A stretch of DNA of 64,000 bases from an uncultured Corynebacterium sp. (GTDB lineage Bacteria > Actinomycetota > Actinomycetes > Mycobacteriales > Mycobacteriaceae), in the NCBI RefSeq assembly GCF_946221935.1, contig NZ_CAMIGN010000001.1, positions 305,923-369,922 on the forward strand. The letters are read 5' to 3'. This document shows positions 1 to 9,159 of this stretch, one piece after another. The notes beneath the pieces were generated by a model, which worked only from the letters and a program-made list of their open reading frames with translations, was not told where the DNA came from and did not search any database. The translations under genes and the position numbers were made by a program. The stretch's first letter is position 1, and every line of letters begins with the position of its first letter.

Positions 1-1
1 G

Positions 2-901
2 AGTACAGGTAACGTAGCAACAAGGGGATCCGCGCACTTCGGAACTATCTCTCTTGCGATGGTGACCCCTTTTAAGAAGGACGGCTCCGTCGACTTGGAC
101 GCGGGCGTGGCACTAGCTGGCCACTTCGTGGATGAGGGCTGCGATTCTTTGGTCTTGGCCGGTACCACCGGTGAGTCACCCACCACGGGTGCGACCGAGA
201 AGCTTGACCTGCTCAGAGCAGTACGATCCGAGCTCGGCGACCGCGTTAAGCTGATTGCCGGAAGCGGGTCTTATGACACAGCTGTCACCGTAGAAATGTC
301 TCGCGCCTCGCAGGAGGCCGGTGCTGATTCTCTTCTGGTTGTGACTCCTTATTACTCCCGTCCCAGCCAAGAGGGCATTTACCAGCACTTCACGACAGTT
401 GCGGACGCAGTGGATATTCCAGTGTGCGTCTATGACATTCCCTCCCGTTCCGTCGTTCCGGTGGAGCCAGAAACCCTGCACCGACTGGCCGGTCACCCGC
501 AGATCGCAGCTGTGAAGGATGCCAAGGGCGACCTGGCCGCAGCCATGGAGCTCATCGAGAACACTGACCTGGCGTGGTACTCGGGCGATGACCCGCTGAA
601 CCTGCCGTGGTTAGCCGCAGGTGCCACCGGCTTCATCTCCGTGATTGGCCATGTGGCAACGCGACAGCTTAAGGAACTAAGGGATGCGTTCGACGCTGGC
701 GATATCGCCACTGCCCGCAGCATTGCAGTGCGACTGCAGCCGCTGCAGAAGGCACAGGCCCGCCTCGGGGGCGTGACATTCGCGAAGGCAGCACTAAAGC
801 TAAAGGGAAAGGACGTGGGTGCACCGCGTCTTCCCATCATCGAACCAACCGCCGCTGAGATGGATCAGCTGGCTCAAGACCTGCAGGCAGCAGGAGTATA
901 G
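2..901 (+). CDS. dapA: 4-hydroxy-tetrahydrodipicolinate synthase, start codon just outside window
   Basis: DapA condenses pyruvate with aspartate semialdehyde, the first committed step of the diaminopimelate/lysine pathway (cytosolic TIM barrel, class I aldolase family). Visible marks are the GTTGES pyruvate-binding motif, the Tyr in CVYDIPSRS and the Schiff-base Lys in AAVKDAKGD. The reading frame stays open to the first base; codon 2 onward reads S-T-G-N-V, which fits the usual corynebacterial N-terminus (M-S-T-G), so only the start codon is missing (base 1, g, would be its last base). About 300 residues, normal for the family. The internal ATG at 59 is not the start, because conserved AHFGT-type sequence lies before it. 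Followed after 7 bp by rnj, a conserved actinobacterial pair. Confidence 0.95.
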   Translation, partial: STGNVATRGSAHFGTISLAMVTPFKKDGSVDLDAGVALAGHFVDEGCDSLVLAGTTGESPTTGATEKLDLLRAVRSELGDRVKLIAGSGSYDTAVTVEMSRASQEAGADSLLVVTPYYSRPSQEGIYQHFTTVADAVDIPVCVYDIPSRSVVPVEPETLHRLAGHPQIAAVKDAKGDLAAAMELIENTDLAWYSGDDPLNLPWLAAGATGFISVIGHVATRQLKELRDAFDAGDIATARSIAVRLQPLQKAQARLGGVTFAKAALKLKGKDVGAPRLPIIEPTAAEMDQLAQDLQAAGV

Positions 902-908
902 GGAAAAT

Positions 909-3023
909 ATGACTGAACAACGTTCCCGAGGCCGCAAGGTGACTCGGAAGGCCGCTCCGCCGAGCGCGGAAGCGGAAGCACAATCGGATAACACCGCTGT
1001 TTCCAACGCTGAGGCTGCGACCGTTTTCGACGACGGTGGCGTCGCTAAGAACAACGGCGACAACAGCGAAAGCAATGGCGACAACAACGGCGGTAATAAC
1101 GGCGGCGGTAACAAGAACAACAACCGCAACCGGAACCGTCGCTCCCGTGGCCGGGGCCGTGGTGGAAATGGTGGCAGCGGTAGCAATGGCGGCAATGGCG
1201 GAAACGGTGGCAATAATAAGAACCGTGGCCGCGGCGGCCGTGGGGGCGACCGTCGCAAAGGCGCGCTGAAGGCCATGCAGGGTGCTGACTTGACGCAGCG
1301 TCTGCCGAAGCCCCCGAAGCAGCCAAAGGGCAGCCTGCGCATTGTTGCGCTGGGCGGTATCTCCGAAATCGGTCGCAACATGACCGTCTTCGAGTACGAG
1401 GGTCGCCTGCTGATTATCGACTGTGGTGTGCTCTTCCCGAGCTCCGGCGAGCCTGGCGTGGATCTGATCCTTCCGGACTTTAGCTACCTGGAGGACAAGT
1501 GGGATCGCGTGGAAGCGCTGGTCATCACCCACGGCCACGAGGATCACATCGGCGCTATCCCATGGCTGCTGAAGCAGCGTGCTGATATCCCGATCATTGC
1601 CTCCCGTTTCACGTGTGCACTGATCGCGGCGAAGACGCAGGAACACCGTCAGCGTCCGAAGCTCATCGAGGTTGATGAGAACTCGCACGAGAGCCGCGGA
1701 CCATTCGATCTGCGCTTCTTCGCGGTAAACCACTCGATCCCGGACTGTCTGGGTATTGCTCTGAAGACCGGTGCTGGTCTGCTGGTGCAGACCGGCGATA
1801 TCAAGCTGGATCAGACCCCGCTGGACGGTCGTCCGACCGACCTGCCCGCGCTGTCTCGCTTTGGCGACGAGGGCGTGGATCTGTTCCTGTGCGACTCGAC
1901 GAACGCGACCACCCCGGGCGTGTCCGGCTCCGAGGCAGATATTGCGCCGACACTGAAGCGCCTGGTGCGTGACGCCAAGCAGCGCGTGATTATCGCCTCC
2001 TTTGCCTCTAACGTTTCCCGTGTGCAGTCCGCTGTGGACGCTGCCGTGGCGGCCAACCGCAAGGTTGCCTTCAACGGCCGCTCGATGATCCGCAACATGG
2101 AAATTGCCGAGCGCATGGGCTACTTGAACGTGCCGCGCGGCACTATCGTCTCCATGGACGACGCCGCAAGGATGGCTCCCCACAAGGTCGTGCTGATTAC
2201 GACCGGTACGCAGGGCGAGCCGATGGCGGCTCTGTCCCGCATGGCACGCCGTGAGCACCGTCAGATCACCGTTCGCGATGGCGACCTGATCATCCTGTCT
2301 TCGTCCCTGGTTCCGGGTAACGAGGAAGCGGTCTTTGGCGTAATCAACATGCTGTCTCAGATCGGCGCAACCGTCATTACTGGTCGTGACGCTAAGGTGC
2401 ACACCTCTGGCCACGGCTACTCCGGTGAGCTTCTATTCCTGTATAACGCTGCCCGCCCGCGCAACGCTATGCCCGTACACGGCGAGTGGCGACACCTGCG
2501 CGCCAACAAGGAACTGGCTATCAGCACTGGTGTGAACCCGAATAACATTCCACTGGCACAAAACGGTGTGGTCGTGGATCTCCATAATGGTCACGCCAAG
2601 GTTGTTGGCCAAATTACCGTCGGTAATCTCTACGTCGACGGCACCCGCATGGGTGACATTGACAGCAGCGTGCTGGAAGACCGCACGACGATGTCTGAGG
2701 GTGGCCTGATTTCGATCACCACTGTCATCGACAACCGCACCGGTCGTCCGCTGGAGGCGCCGAGCGTCCAGGCCAAGGGATTCTCGGACGACGCGCGCGA
2801 CATGCTGAAGGAAATCCAGGAGAAGGTCGATAATGTGATGATCGACCTGGCTGGCGAGGGAGAGAACGATCCCTATCGCATGGCCCAGGCTATCCGCCGT
2901 AAGGTGGGCAAGCTCATCTCTGATAAGTGGAACCGCAAGCCGATGATCGTGCCGACCGTCGTCCCGATGAGCTCCGAGATTGTTGAAGAGCTAGAGGAGG
3001 AAGAAGCCCGCGAGTCCATCTAG
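909..3023 (+). CDS. rnj: Ribonuclease J
   Basis: RNase J is a metallo-beta-lactamase/beta-CASP nuclease with 5'-3' exo- and endonuclease activity in mRNA decay and rRNA maturation. The metal-binding motif HGHEDHIGA lies near residue 210, with TGDIKLD and the CDSTNAT segment further on, then the beta-CASP region and C-terminal domain. 704 residues, longer than Bacillus RNase J1 (about 555), because of an N-terminal extension rich in Asn, Gly and Arg (roughly residues 45-115). The frame is open upstream into dapA, but ATG 909 is preferred: it gives the typical MTEQ-type N-terminus and has AGGAG at 892-896 and AGGGAAA close by. Likely co-transcribed with dapA. Confidence 0.93.
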   Translation: MTEQRSRGRKVTRKAAPPSAEAEAQSDNTAVSNAEAATVFDDGGVAKNNGDNSESNGDNNGGNNGGGNKNNNRNRNRRSRGRGRGGNGGSGSNGGNGGNGGNNKNRGRGGRGGDRRKGALKAMQGADLTQRLPKPPKQPKGSLRIVALGGISEIGRNMTVFEYEGRLLIIDCGVLFPSSGEPGVDLILPDFSYLEDKWDRVEALVITHGHEDHIGAIPWLLKQRADIPIIASRFTCALIAAKTQEHRQRPKLIEVDENSHESRGPFDLRFFAVNHSIPDCLGIALKTGAGLLVQTGDIKLDQTPLDGRPTDLPALSRFGDEGVDLFLCDSTNATTPGVSGSEADIAPTLKRLVRDAKQRVIIASFASNVSRVQSAVDAAVAANRKVAFNGRSMIRNMEIAERMGYLNVPRGTIVSMDDAARMAPHKVVLITTGTQGEPMAALSRMARREHRQITVRDGDLIILSSSLVPGNEEAVFGVINMLSQIGATVITGRDAKVHTSGHGYSGELLFLYNAARPRNAMPVHGEWRHLRANKELAISTGVNPNNIPLAQNGVVVDLHNGHAKVVGQITVGNLYVDGTRMGDIDSSVLEDRTTMSEGGLISITTVIDNRTGRPLEAPSVQAKGFSDDARDMLKEIQEKVDNVMIDLAGEGENDPYRMAQAIRRKVGKLISDKWNRKPMIVPTVVPMSSEIVEELEEEEARESI

Positions 3024-3045
3024 CTTTTCGCTACGCTTGGGTGGC

Positions 3046-3693
3046 ATGGAACCTTATAACGTAAGTACCTCCCAGGCAGAGCGCGAAGCGCTGGCAGATC
3101 TTCTACAGCAGTCCGGTCCTGATGCACCTACGTTGTGCGAGGGCTGGACTGCACGTGATTTAGCGGTTCATTTGGTGATCCGCGAGTATCGTCCGGATGC
3201 CGCTGCCGGCATGTTCTTTAAAGGGCTGGCGAATCGACTGGATACCGTAAGTCACGACTACGAGTCCAAGCCATTTGCCGAGCTGGTGGAGATGTACCGC
3301 AATGGCCCGCCCACGTGGAATCCAATGCGTTTGGCAGACAAATACGCCAACCTGGCCGAGAACTTTATTCACCATGAGGATCTGCGACGTGGGGGAGGGG
3401 ATAACTCTCCGCGTGATTTGGCAAATTCTGCCCGAGAGAGCCTGTGGAAAGCCGTAAGCAAGATGGCGAAGTTCTGCCTGCGCTCCTCACGCATTCACGT
3501 CGTTATAGAGCGAACGGATGGCGCGGAGGCAGCAGTGGTGCGGGCTGGAGCCGATACCCCCGACGAGGTACGGGTGAGCGGTGACGCCGGGGAGCTGTTG
3601 CTATGGCTCTATGGGCGCGATTCTGCGGCTAACGTCACGCTCACTCCGGGGGACGAGGCTACTGTAGCTCGCATTAAGCGACACATCTTCTAG
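3046..3693 (+). CDS. TIGR03085-family metal-binding (DinB/maleylpyruvate-isomerase-like) protein
   Basis: The protein has the N-terminal helical-bundle signature of the mycothiol-dependent maleylpyruvate isomerase/DinB-like superfamily: LCEGWTARDLAVHLVIRE with a candidate metal-ligand His, and a second site NFIHHEDLRR, which is the pattern of the actinobacterial TIGR03085 family. Its substrate is unknown; family members are presumed to bind a metal and possibly mycothiol. 215 residues from ATG 3046; a TTG at 3037 could add three residues. It sits between rnj and ftsK, where a gene of this family is usual in corynebacteria. No strong ribosome-binding site is visible, so translation may depend on read-through coupling from rnj, 22 bp upstream. 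Confidence 0.72.
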   Translation: MEPYNVSTSQAEREALADLLQQSGPDAPTLCEGWTARDLAVHLVIREYRPDAAAGMFFKGLANRLDTVSHDYESKPFAELVEMYRNGPPTWNPMRLADKYANLAENFIHHEDLRRGGGDNSPRDLANSARESLWKAVSKMAKFCLRSSRIHVVIERTDGAEAAVVRAGADTPDEVRVSGDAGELLLWLYGRDSAANVTLTPGDEATVARIKRHIF

Positions 3694-3762
3694 CGATCTT
3701 TTTAGAACAAAGCGCGTGTTGCTCATGTGACTACTGTGATTACTGCGACTAAAGTGGTGGCC

Positions 3763-6700
3763 ATGTCTGTCACTAGTCGCTCTCGTAGCTCAGCGCCCCG
3801 CAGTAGGGGTTCGCACGCCAATCGACCGAGCTCCAGCCGGCGCGGTGGGTTCGAGGACACGCGTGCCGTTTCGCCGGTCAGCTCAGGCTACTCTGGCTTC
3901 GGTGACACGGGGGACTTTGAACGCACCGGCAGCGCCTTTGGTGTGGTGGGTCATTCCCTTGGCTCGGCCTTTAGTGGTGCAGCGCGCGGGATTGGCGGCT
4001 TGACTCGTCGCCTCGCTTCCCGCGGTAACGCAAGCGACTTTGACACTTTTGACGATGCAGATTTTCTAGAGGAGGCGGAAACGCAGGTGATCTCCAAGCG
4101 GGGTGGCCAGCGAGGATCTCGATCGAGTCAAGCGAAAAGGCTTGACAAGCGTCGTGGTGCTCGCGCCAGCGACGACTGGACGCCGGATACTGAGGACGAT
4201 GGTTTCGACGCCGACTTCAGTGCCGAAGATCCCAACATGAGCAACGAACCAGCGCGCATTGGAGGTTCCTACGACGGCGCCGCGATTGGAGTGTTCGCGG
4301 TAGCTCTGATCCTTGCCGGAACCTTGTGGTTCGGCGTTGGTGGTGCAGTGGGTAATGGAATTGCTGGACTGCTGACTTGGATCATTGGCGCGGGTGGATA
4401 CGTCGTCCCCATCGCCATGGCATTCGCCGCCTGGGTACTGATGGTGGGCGTCGAAAGAACCCAACGCTCGACGGCTCGTCTGTGGCTGGGGACGGCTCTC
4501 ATTGTGCTACCGATGCTGGGGTTGATTCACCTCTTTGCCGGACAGCCCACGGACGCTTCGGGCAAATCCGCTGCGGGCGGTCTGGTCGGTCAGGCCATTG
4601 GTACGCCGATGGCAGTCGGCTTCAGCACCTACCTCGCTATTCCGTTGCTGCTTCTGGCCATTGTTTATGGTGCGCTGCAGCTCACAGGACTGACCGTAAA
4701 GCAGATCTACAACCTGGCTGCTGATTTCCTGGGGGTCGGAAATTGGCGGAGTTCTGGCAATGTCGACAGCTCCGAGGACTATGACTCCTTTGACGAGGAT
4801 GACCAATACGGTCACGTAGATCACGAGATCACACGCGCGGCACGTCGAACCCCGATGGACAATTACCCGGTTCAGACTAGACAGGATGACGACGACTCGA
4901 ATGAGACTCTCGTCCTGGATACGCCGAAGAAGCGCAAGCGTAAGCCCCAGCCGAAGAAGCCCGCACCCCAGGTGCAGGATGTTGCGGAGCTACTGGATGA
5001 CGACGAGACGGAGGCTCCAGCTCCAGCACCCACGCCTAAGTCTCAGCCCAAGCCTGAGCCCAAGAAGGAGCCACAACCCAAGCCACGGGCGAAGAAGGAT
5101 CCTGTCGCCAATTCTCGCGATTCTGTGCGACAGGCTATTGTCGCTCGTTCCGGCATAGATGCATCGGCCATTCCTGCCTCGACGCCCAAGTCGGAATTGG
5201 AAGAGGATGTGCCTGAGGGCGTCGTAAAGAAGGACAGCGACTACGCCTTGCCTTCAACGGACCTGCTGCTAAACGGGGAGGCGCCGAAGACTCGCAGTGA
5301 AACGAATGATCGGATGATCGAGGCGATCTCCGATGTATTCGAGGAATTTAATGTCGATGCGCAGGTGACTGGCTTTAGCCGTGGACCGACAGTAACGCGC
5401 TACGAGGTCGAACTGGGCCCGGGTGTGAAGGTTTCCAAGATCACCAACCTGCAATCCAACCTGGCCTACGCAGTAGCCACCGACAACGTGCGCCTGCTCA
5501 CCCCTATCCCCGGCAAGTCTGCCGTGGGTATCGAGGTGCCCAACTCCGACCGCGAGATGGTGCGTCTGGGCGACGTGCTGGAAGCACCTAAGGTGATTTC
5601 CGACCACGACCCGATGGTCATTGGCCTGGGTAAGGATATCGAGGGCGACTTTGTGGCGCACTCTATTCAGAAGATGCCGCACCTGCTCGTGGCCGGTTCT
5701 ACGGGCTCCGGTAAGTCGGCGTTTGTGAACTCGATGTTGGTGTCACTGCTGACCCGTGCGACTCCGGACGAGGTTCGCTTGATCCTGGTGGACCCGAAGA
5801 TGGTGGAGCTGACCCCTTACGAGGGCATTCCGCACCTGATCACGCCCATCATCACCCAGCCGAAGAAGGCCGCCGCGGCCCTTAACTGGCTGGTGGAGGA
5901 GATGGAGCAGCGGTACATGGACATGAAGGCCAGCCGCGTGCGCCACATCAAGGACTTCAACCGCAAGGTCAAGTCCGGTGAGATCACGACTCCTTTGGGA
6001 TCCGAGCGTGAGTACCGTCCGTACCCTTACATCGTGTGCGTGGTGGACGAGCTCGCCGACCTGATGATGACTGCCCCGCGCGAGATCGAAGATTCGATTG
6101 TGCGCATTACTCAGAAGGCCCGCGCTGCAGGTATCCACCTGGTGCTCGCAACGCAGCGTCCTTCCGTCGACGTGGTCACCGGTTTGATCAAGACGAATGT
6201 GCCTTCCCGCTTGGCCTTCGCCACTAGTTCCTCGACGGACTCCCGCGTGATCCTGGACCAGGGTGGTGCCGAGAAGCTGATCGGCATGGGCGATGGATTG
6301 TTCATCCCGCAAGGAGCCGGCAAACCACAGCGCATTCAGGGTGCTTTTGTCACCGATGAGGAAATCAGCGCTGTTGTCGAGGCCGCAAAGACCCAGGCCG
6401 AGCCTGACTATAGGGAGGGCGTGACTGAGGACAAGGCCGCAGAGGCGAAGAAGGATATTGACCCGGATATCGGCAACGATCTGGAAGATCTGTTGCAAGC
6501 CGTGGAGCTGGTTGTTACCAGCCAGTTCGGTTCGACGTCCATGTTGCAGCGTAAGCTGCGCATTGGTTTTGCCAAGGCCGGCCGCCTAATGGACCTCATG
6601 GAGACCCGCGGTGTGGTCGGACCTTCTGAAGGCTCCAAGGCACGCGAGGTGCTGGTGAAGCCGGAAGAACTTGAGACGATGCTGTGGATGATCAAGGGGG

Positions 6701-6831
6701 CTAACCCCGAGGATGCGCCTAAGGAGGTCATGGACGCCGAGGCGTCTGCCGCCGTTGAATCCGACGGCGTCGACGACTCAGATTCCGACACTCGCGTGGT
6801 CTCTGCGAACCCGCCGAGCGGACTCGTGTAA
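3763..6831 (+). CDS. ftsK: DNA translocase FtsK/SpoIIIE
   Basis: Septal DNA pump that clears chromosomes from the division site and activates XerCD recombination. Order of parts: basic/Ser-rich N-terminus, a membrane block of about four hydrophobic segments (residues 170-320), a long charged Pro/Lys/Glu-rich linker (about 335-470), the motor with Walker A AGSTGSGKSAF near residue 645 and Walker B VCVVDELADLMM, and a C-terminal gamma winged-helix domain (QFGSTSMLQRKLRIGF...) that reads KOPS sites. 1022 residues, normal for actinobacteria. ATG 3763 is chosen; an in-frame GTG at 3727 would add 12 residues and neither start has a clear Shine-Dalgarno sequence, so the start is uncertain. Confidence 0.95.
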   Translation: MSVTSRSRSSAPRSRGSHANRPSSSRRGGFEDTRAVSPVSSGYSGFGDTGDFERTGSAFGVVGHSLGSAFSGAARGIGGLTRRLASRGNASDFDTFDDADFLEEAETQVISKRGGQRGSRSSQAKRLDKRRGARASDDWTPDTEDDGFDADFSAEDPNMSNEPARIGGSYDGAAIGVFAVALILAGTLWFGVGGAVGNGIAGLLTWIIGAGGYVVPIAMAFAAWVLMVGVERTQRSTARLWLGTALIVLPMLGLIHLFAGQPTDASGKSAAGGLVGQAIGTPMAVGFSTYLAIPLLLLAIVYGALQLTGLTVKQIYNLAADFLGVGNWRSSGNVDSSEDYDSFDEDDQYGHVDHEITRAARRTPMDNYPVQTRQDDDDSNETLVLDTPKKRKRKPQPKKPAPQVQDVAELLDDDETEAPAPAPTPKSQPKPEPKKEPQPKPRAKKDPVANSRDSVRQAIVARSGIDASAIPASTPKSELEEDVPEGVVKKDSDYALPSTDLLLNGEAPKTRSETNDRMIEAISDVFEEFNVDAQVTGFSRGPTVTRYEVELGPGVKVSKITNLQSNLAYAVATDNVRLLTPIPGKSAVGIEVPNSDREMVRLGDVLEAPKVISDHDPMVIGLGKDIEGDFVAHSIQKMPHLLVAGSTGSGKSAFVNSMLVSLLTRATPDEVRLILVDPKMVELTPYEGIPHLITPIITQPKKAAAALNWLVEEMEQRYMDMKASRVRHIKDFNRKVKSGEITTPLGSEREYRPYPYIVCVVDELADLMMTAPREIEDSIVRITQKARAAGIHLVLATQRPSVDVVTGLIKTNVPSRLAFATSSSTDSRVILDQGGAEKLIGMGDGLFIPQGAGKPQRIQGAFVTDEEISAVVEAAKTQAEPDYREGVTEDKAAEAKKDIDPDIGNDLEDLLQAVELVVTSQFGSTSMLQRKLRIGFAKAGRLMDLMETRGVVGPSEGSKAREVLVKPEELETMLWMIKGANPEDAPKEVMDAEASAAVESDGVDDSDSDTRVVSANPPSGLV

Positions 6832-6842
6832 GGTTATCGACT

Positions 6843-7008
6843 GTTGGAGGGGAGTACCCTTACGCCAAATTCTTCGGCGCCCTCGACATTGATCGTCAAC
6901 ACGGCAGGTTTCATCCTCCCGGTCATGTCGGCTCGTCACTTCGGTGGAACGGGCAGGGGAGACCTCCGGTCTTTTTAGTGACGCCATTTAACGACCGGAG
7001 GATTTTTA
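6843..7008 (+). promoter_or_regulatory. yybP-ykoY manganese riboswitch in the terC leader
   Basis: The leader carries the hallmarks of the yybP-ykoY (Mn2+-sensing) aptamer: GGGGAGTA at 6849-6856 in the 5' part, a central TCGTCAACA segment, and GGGGAGACCTCC near 6957-6967. P1 can form between GGAGG 6846-6850 and CCTCC 6963-6967. The same CCTCCGGTC (6963-6971) is a perfect 9-base complement of GACCGGAGG (6993-7001), which contains the ribosome-binding site of the next gene, 7 bases before its ATG. The two helices cannot coexist: aptamer closure frees the ribosome site. This is the layout of a translational ON switch, and the class is known upstream of TerC-family exporters. The family call rests on motif recall, not a covariance-model search. 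Confidence 0.85.
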
Positions 7009-8028
7009 ATGGAAGTAAATGCTCTTACTTGGATCATCACCATTGTGGTGGTCGCCGGATTCTTTGTCTTCGACTTTTATAGTCACGTCAAGACGCCCCA
7101 CGAGCCATCGATGAAAGAGTCGGCGCTATGGAGCCTTTTCTATATCGCGCTGGCCTGCTTTTTCGGTGGGTTCCTGTGGCTTACATGGGGTGAACCGGGC
7201 AATCCACACCAGCATGGCATGGAGTTCTTCGCAGGCTATATCACCGAGAAGGCCTTGAGCGTCGATAACCTCTTCATCTTTGCGCTGATCCTGAGCTCGT
7301 TTAAGATCCCCCGCAAGTACCAGCAAAAGGTACTGCTCATCGGCATCGCCCTGGCGCTGATCCTGCGCGGTGTTTTCATCGCCCTCGGTGCAGCGATTAT
7401 TGAGGCTTGGTCCGATGTGTTCTACCTCTTCGGCTTTTTCCTGCTGTGGACGGCCGCCAAGTTGCTGTGGGATGAGATCTCCGGTGAGGAGGAGCAGGAT
7501 CCGCAAGACATGATGATTATCAAGGCAGTGCGCAAGTTTATTCATGTCTCGGATCACTACGAGTCGGATCGCCTGTGGTTCAAGGAAAATGGCAAGAAGG
7601 TACTGACGCCACTTTTCATTGCCCTGGTGGCCGTCGGATTCGTAGACGTGCTGTTTGCACTCGACTCCATCCCTGCCATCTACGGCATTACGAGCGAACC
7701 GTACATTGTGTTCACGACTAACGCCCTGGCACTACTGGGATTGCGGCAGCTGTACTTCCTGCTGGATGGCTTGCTGGATCGTCTGGTGTACCTGTCCTAC
7801 GGTCTATTCATCATTCTGGCCTTCATTGGAACGAAGCTGATTTTGCACGCTCTTCACGAAAACAACTTGCCGTTTATTAACGGCGGCCAGGGGCTGTCGG
7901 TTCCTGAGGTTTCCGTGGAAGTATCGCTGCTGACGATTGTGGGCGTGCTGATTGTGACAACAGTGCTGAGCCTTACGGTGGGCAAGAAGAACGCACAGGA
8001 AAACGAAGAGACCTCCGCGGTAGGATAG
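7009..8028 (+). CDS. TerC-family integral membrane protein, probable Mn2+ exporter
   Basis: 339-residue membrane protein of the TerC/Alx family, with about nine hydrophobic segments. Two acidic signatures typical of the family lie in membrane segments: EKALSVDNLFIFALI near residue 80 and LFALDSIPAIYGIT near residue 215. Family members (Alx, MeeF/MeeY) export Mn2+ or help metalate secreted proteins; the tellurium name is historical. The upstream manganese riboswitch strongly supports a manganese role here. The ATG has a strong GGAGG 7 bases before it, the element that the riboswitch hides or exposes. pgsA follows after 6 bp, so lipid synthesis and cinA may be co-transcribed behind the riboswitch. 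Confidence 0.9.
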   Translation: MEVNALTWIITIVVVAGFFVFDFYSHVKTPHEPSMKESALWSLFYIALACFFGGFLWLTWGEPGNPHQHGMEFFAGYITEKALSVDNLFIFALILSSFKIPRKYQQKVLLIGIALALILRGVFIALGAAIIEAWSDVFYLFGFFLLWTAAKLLWDEISGEEEQDPQDMMIIKAVRKFIHVSDHYESDRLWFKENGKKVLTPLFIALVAVGFVDVLFALDSIPAIYGITSEPYIVFTTNALALLGLRQLYFLLDGLLDRLVYLSYGLFIILAFIGTKLILHALHENNLPFINGGQGLSVPEVSVEVSLLTIVGVLIVTTVLSLTVGKKNAQENEETSAVG

Positions 8029-8034
8029 GTATCT

Positions 8035-8637
8035 GTGAATACTTCAGCACCGCGATCTTCGTTTGGAACGTTTGTCCATAGCGTGAGTTTGCCGAATGTC
8101 CTCACGTGCGTTCGCATTGCTCTGATCCCGGTGTTCCTATGGTTGATTCTGACTTCGGGGGATTGGGAGATCGCCGGGGCAGAAAGCGATCGGGCGCACC
8201 GCTGGTGGGCACTGCTGGCTTTTTGCCTGTTGATGTTTACCGACCAGCTGGATGGCTTTCTAGCGCGGCGTTACGAGGTCATCACCGACTTCGGAAAGCT
8301 CGCGGATCCAATTGCCGATAAGGCATTGATGATTTCGGCTTTTGTCAGCCTGAATATTCTCGGCGAGCTGCCGTGGTGGGTAACGGCAATTGTTGTTGTA
8401 CGCGAGTTGGGAATTACCGTCTGGCGAATGGTGTTGGCTCGTCAGGGCAACGTCGTTCCTGCCTCGAAGGGCGGTAAGCTAAAGACCGTGCTGCAGACTC
8501 TGGCTGTGTTCCTCTATATCCTCCCATTCGGCGGGGTGGTACAGACCATTGCGATGATCGTTATGGGTGTGGCCGTTGTCCAAACAGTCGTCACTGGTGT
8601 GCAGTACATCCTCGACTCACGCAAGGAAAACGCCTAA
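8035..8637 (+). CDS. pgsA: CDP-diacylglycerol-glycerol-3-phosphate 3-phosphatidyltransferase
   Basis: Membrane CDP-alcohol phosphatidyltransferase that makes phosphatidylglycerophosphate, the precursor of phosphatidylglycerol and cardiolipin. The family signature D-x2-D-G-x2-A-R-x8-G-x3-D-x3-D is complete: DQLDGFLARR followed by GKLADPIAD (residues about 67-94). Six hydrophobic segments are expected and visible. 200 residues with a GTG start. SLPNVLTCVRIALIP at residues 17-31 is the conserved N-terminal segment of this subfamily. Tight spacing to terC before (6 bp) and cinA after (stop codon directly abutting ATG) indicates an operon. Confidence 0.9.
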   Translation: MNTSAPRSSFGTFVHSVSLPNVLTCVRIALIPVFLWLILTSGDWEIAGAESDRAHRWWALLAFCLLMFTDQLDGFLARRYEVITDFGKLADPIADKALMISAFVSLNILGELPWWVTAIVVVRELGITVWRMVLARQGNVVPASKGGKLKTVLQTLAVFLYILPFGGVVQTIAMIVMGVAVVQTVVTGVQYILDSRKENA

Positions 8638-9153
8638 ATGCCCGTGAACCTGGCCGCACAGCATTTGGTCACCGAGTTCACCCGCAGTGGGCGAACCATT
8701 GCCACGGCTGAATCCCTCACTGCAGGTCTATGCGCGGCCACTATTGCAGAGGTACCGGGAGCATCAGCGGTTCTGCGAGGTGGCGTCATTGTCTATGCGA
8801 CCGACACCAAACACGACCTAGCGGGAGTAAGTGAACAGACTCTCAAAGAGCACGGGCCGGTGGCTGCGGAGACGGCGGCTGAGCTCGCAGAGGGTGTAGC
8901 TGGGCGATGCAGTGCCGATGTGGGAGTAGCACTCACAGGAGTGGCCGGGCCGGATCCCCAGGACGGTCACCCGGTGGGCGAGGTGTTCATTGGCATTTTT
9001 GATAGCTCGCGGGGCGTGCGGGTGGAGAACCTGTATGCGGAATTCATCCAAAGGCGTGAGACTGGCGCGTTCGCCGGATTGGATTCTGTGGAGCTAAGGG
9101 CGAAGATTCGCCAGTTCAGCGTAACCCGCGCGTTGGAGTTAGCGAGCGAGTAG
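8638..9153 (+). CDS. cinA: CinA C-terminal domain protein, nicotinamide-nucleotide amidohydrolase
   Basis: Stand-alone CinA C-terminal (PncC) domain, 171 residues. This domain deamidates nicotinamide mononucleotide to nicotinic acid mononucleotide for NAD salvage. The catalytic region ATAESLTAGL and the motifs GGVIVYATDTK and ALTGVAGPD are intact. The N-terminal ADP-ribose pyrophosphatase-like (COG1058) half of full CinA is absent, as is usual for actinobacterial copies. The ATG abuts the pgsA stop. The gene lies directly before clgR, as in C. glutamicum and M. tuberculosis. Confidence 0.88.
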   Translation: MPVNLAAQHLVTEFTRSGRTIATAESLTAGLCAATIAEVPGASAVLRGGVIVYATDTKHDLAGVSEQTLKEHGPVAAETAAELAEGVAGRCSADVGVALTGVAGPDPQDGHPVGEVFIGIFDSSRGVRVENLYAEFIQRRETGAFAGLDSVELRAKIRQFSVTRALELASE

Positions 9154-9159
9154 ACTGGC

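Noticed and set aside
837..2414. 525-residue open frame antisense to rnj
   Set aside because: It lies fully opposite a clear RNase J gene, has no recognisable domain or ribosome site, and such long mirror frames are expected in GC-rich coding DNA.
5743..6498. 251-residue open frame antisense to the ftsK motor region
   Set aside because: Mirror of conserved codons; low-complexity His/Arg/Leu composition and no family signature.
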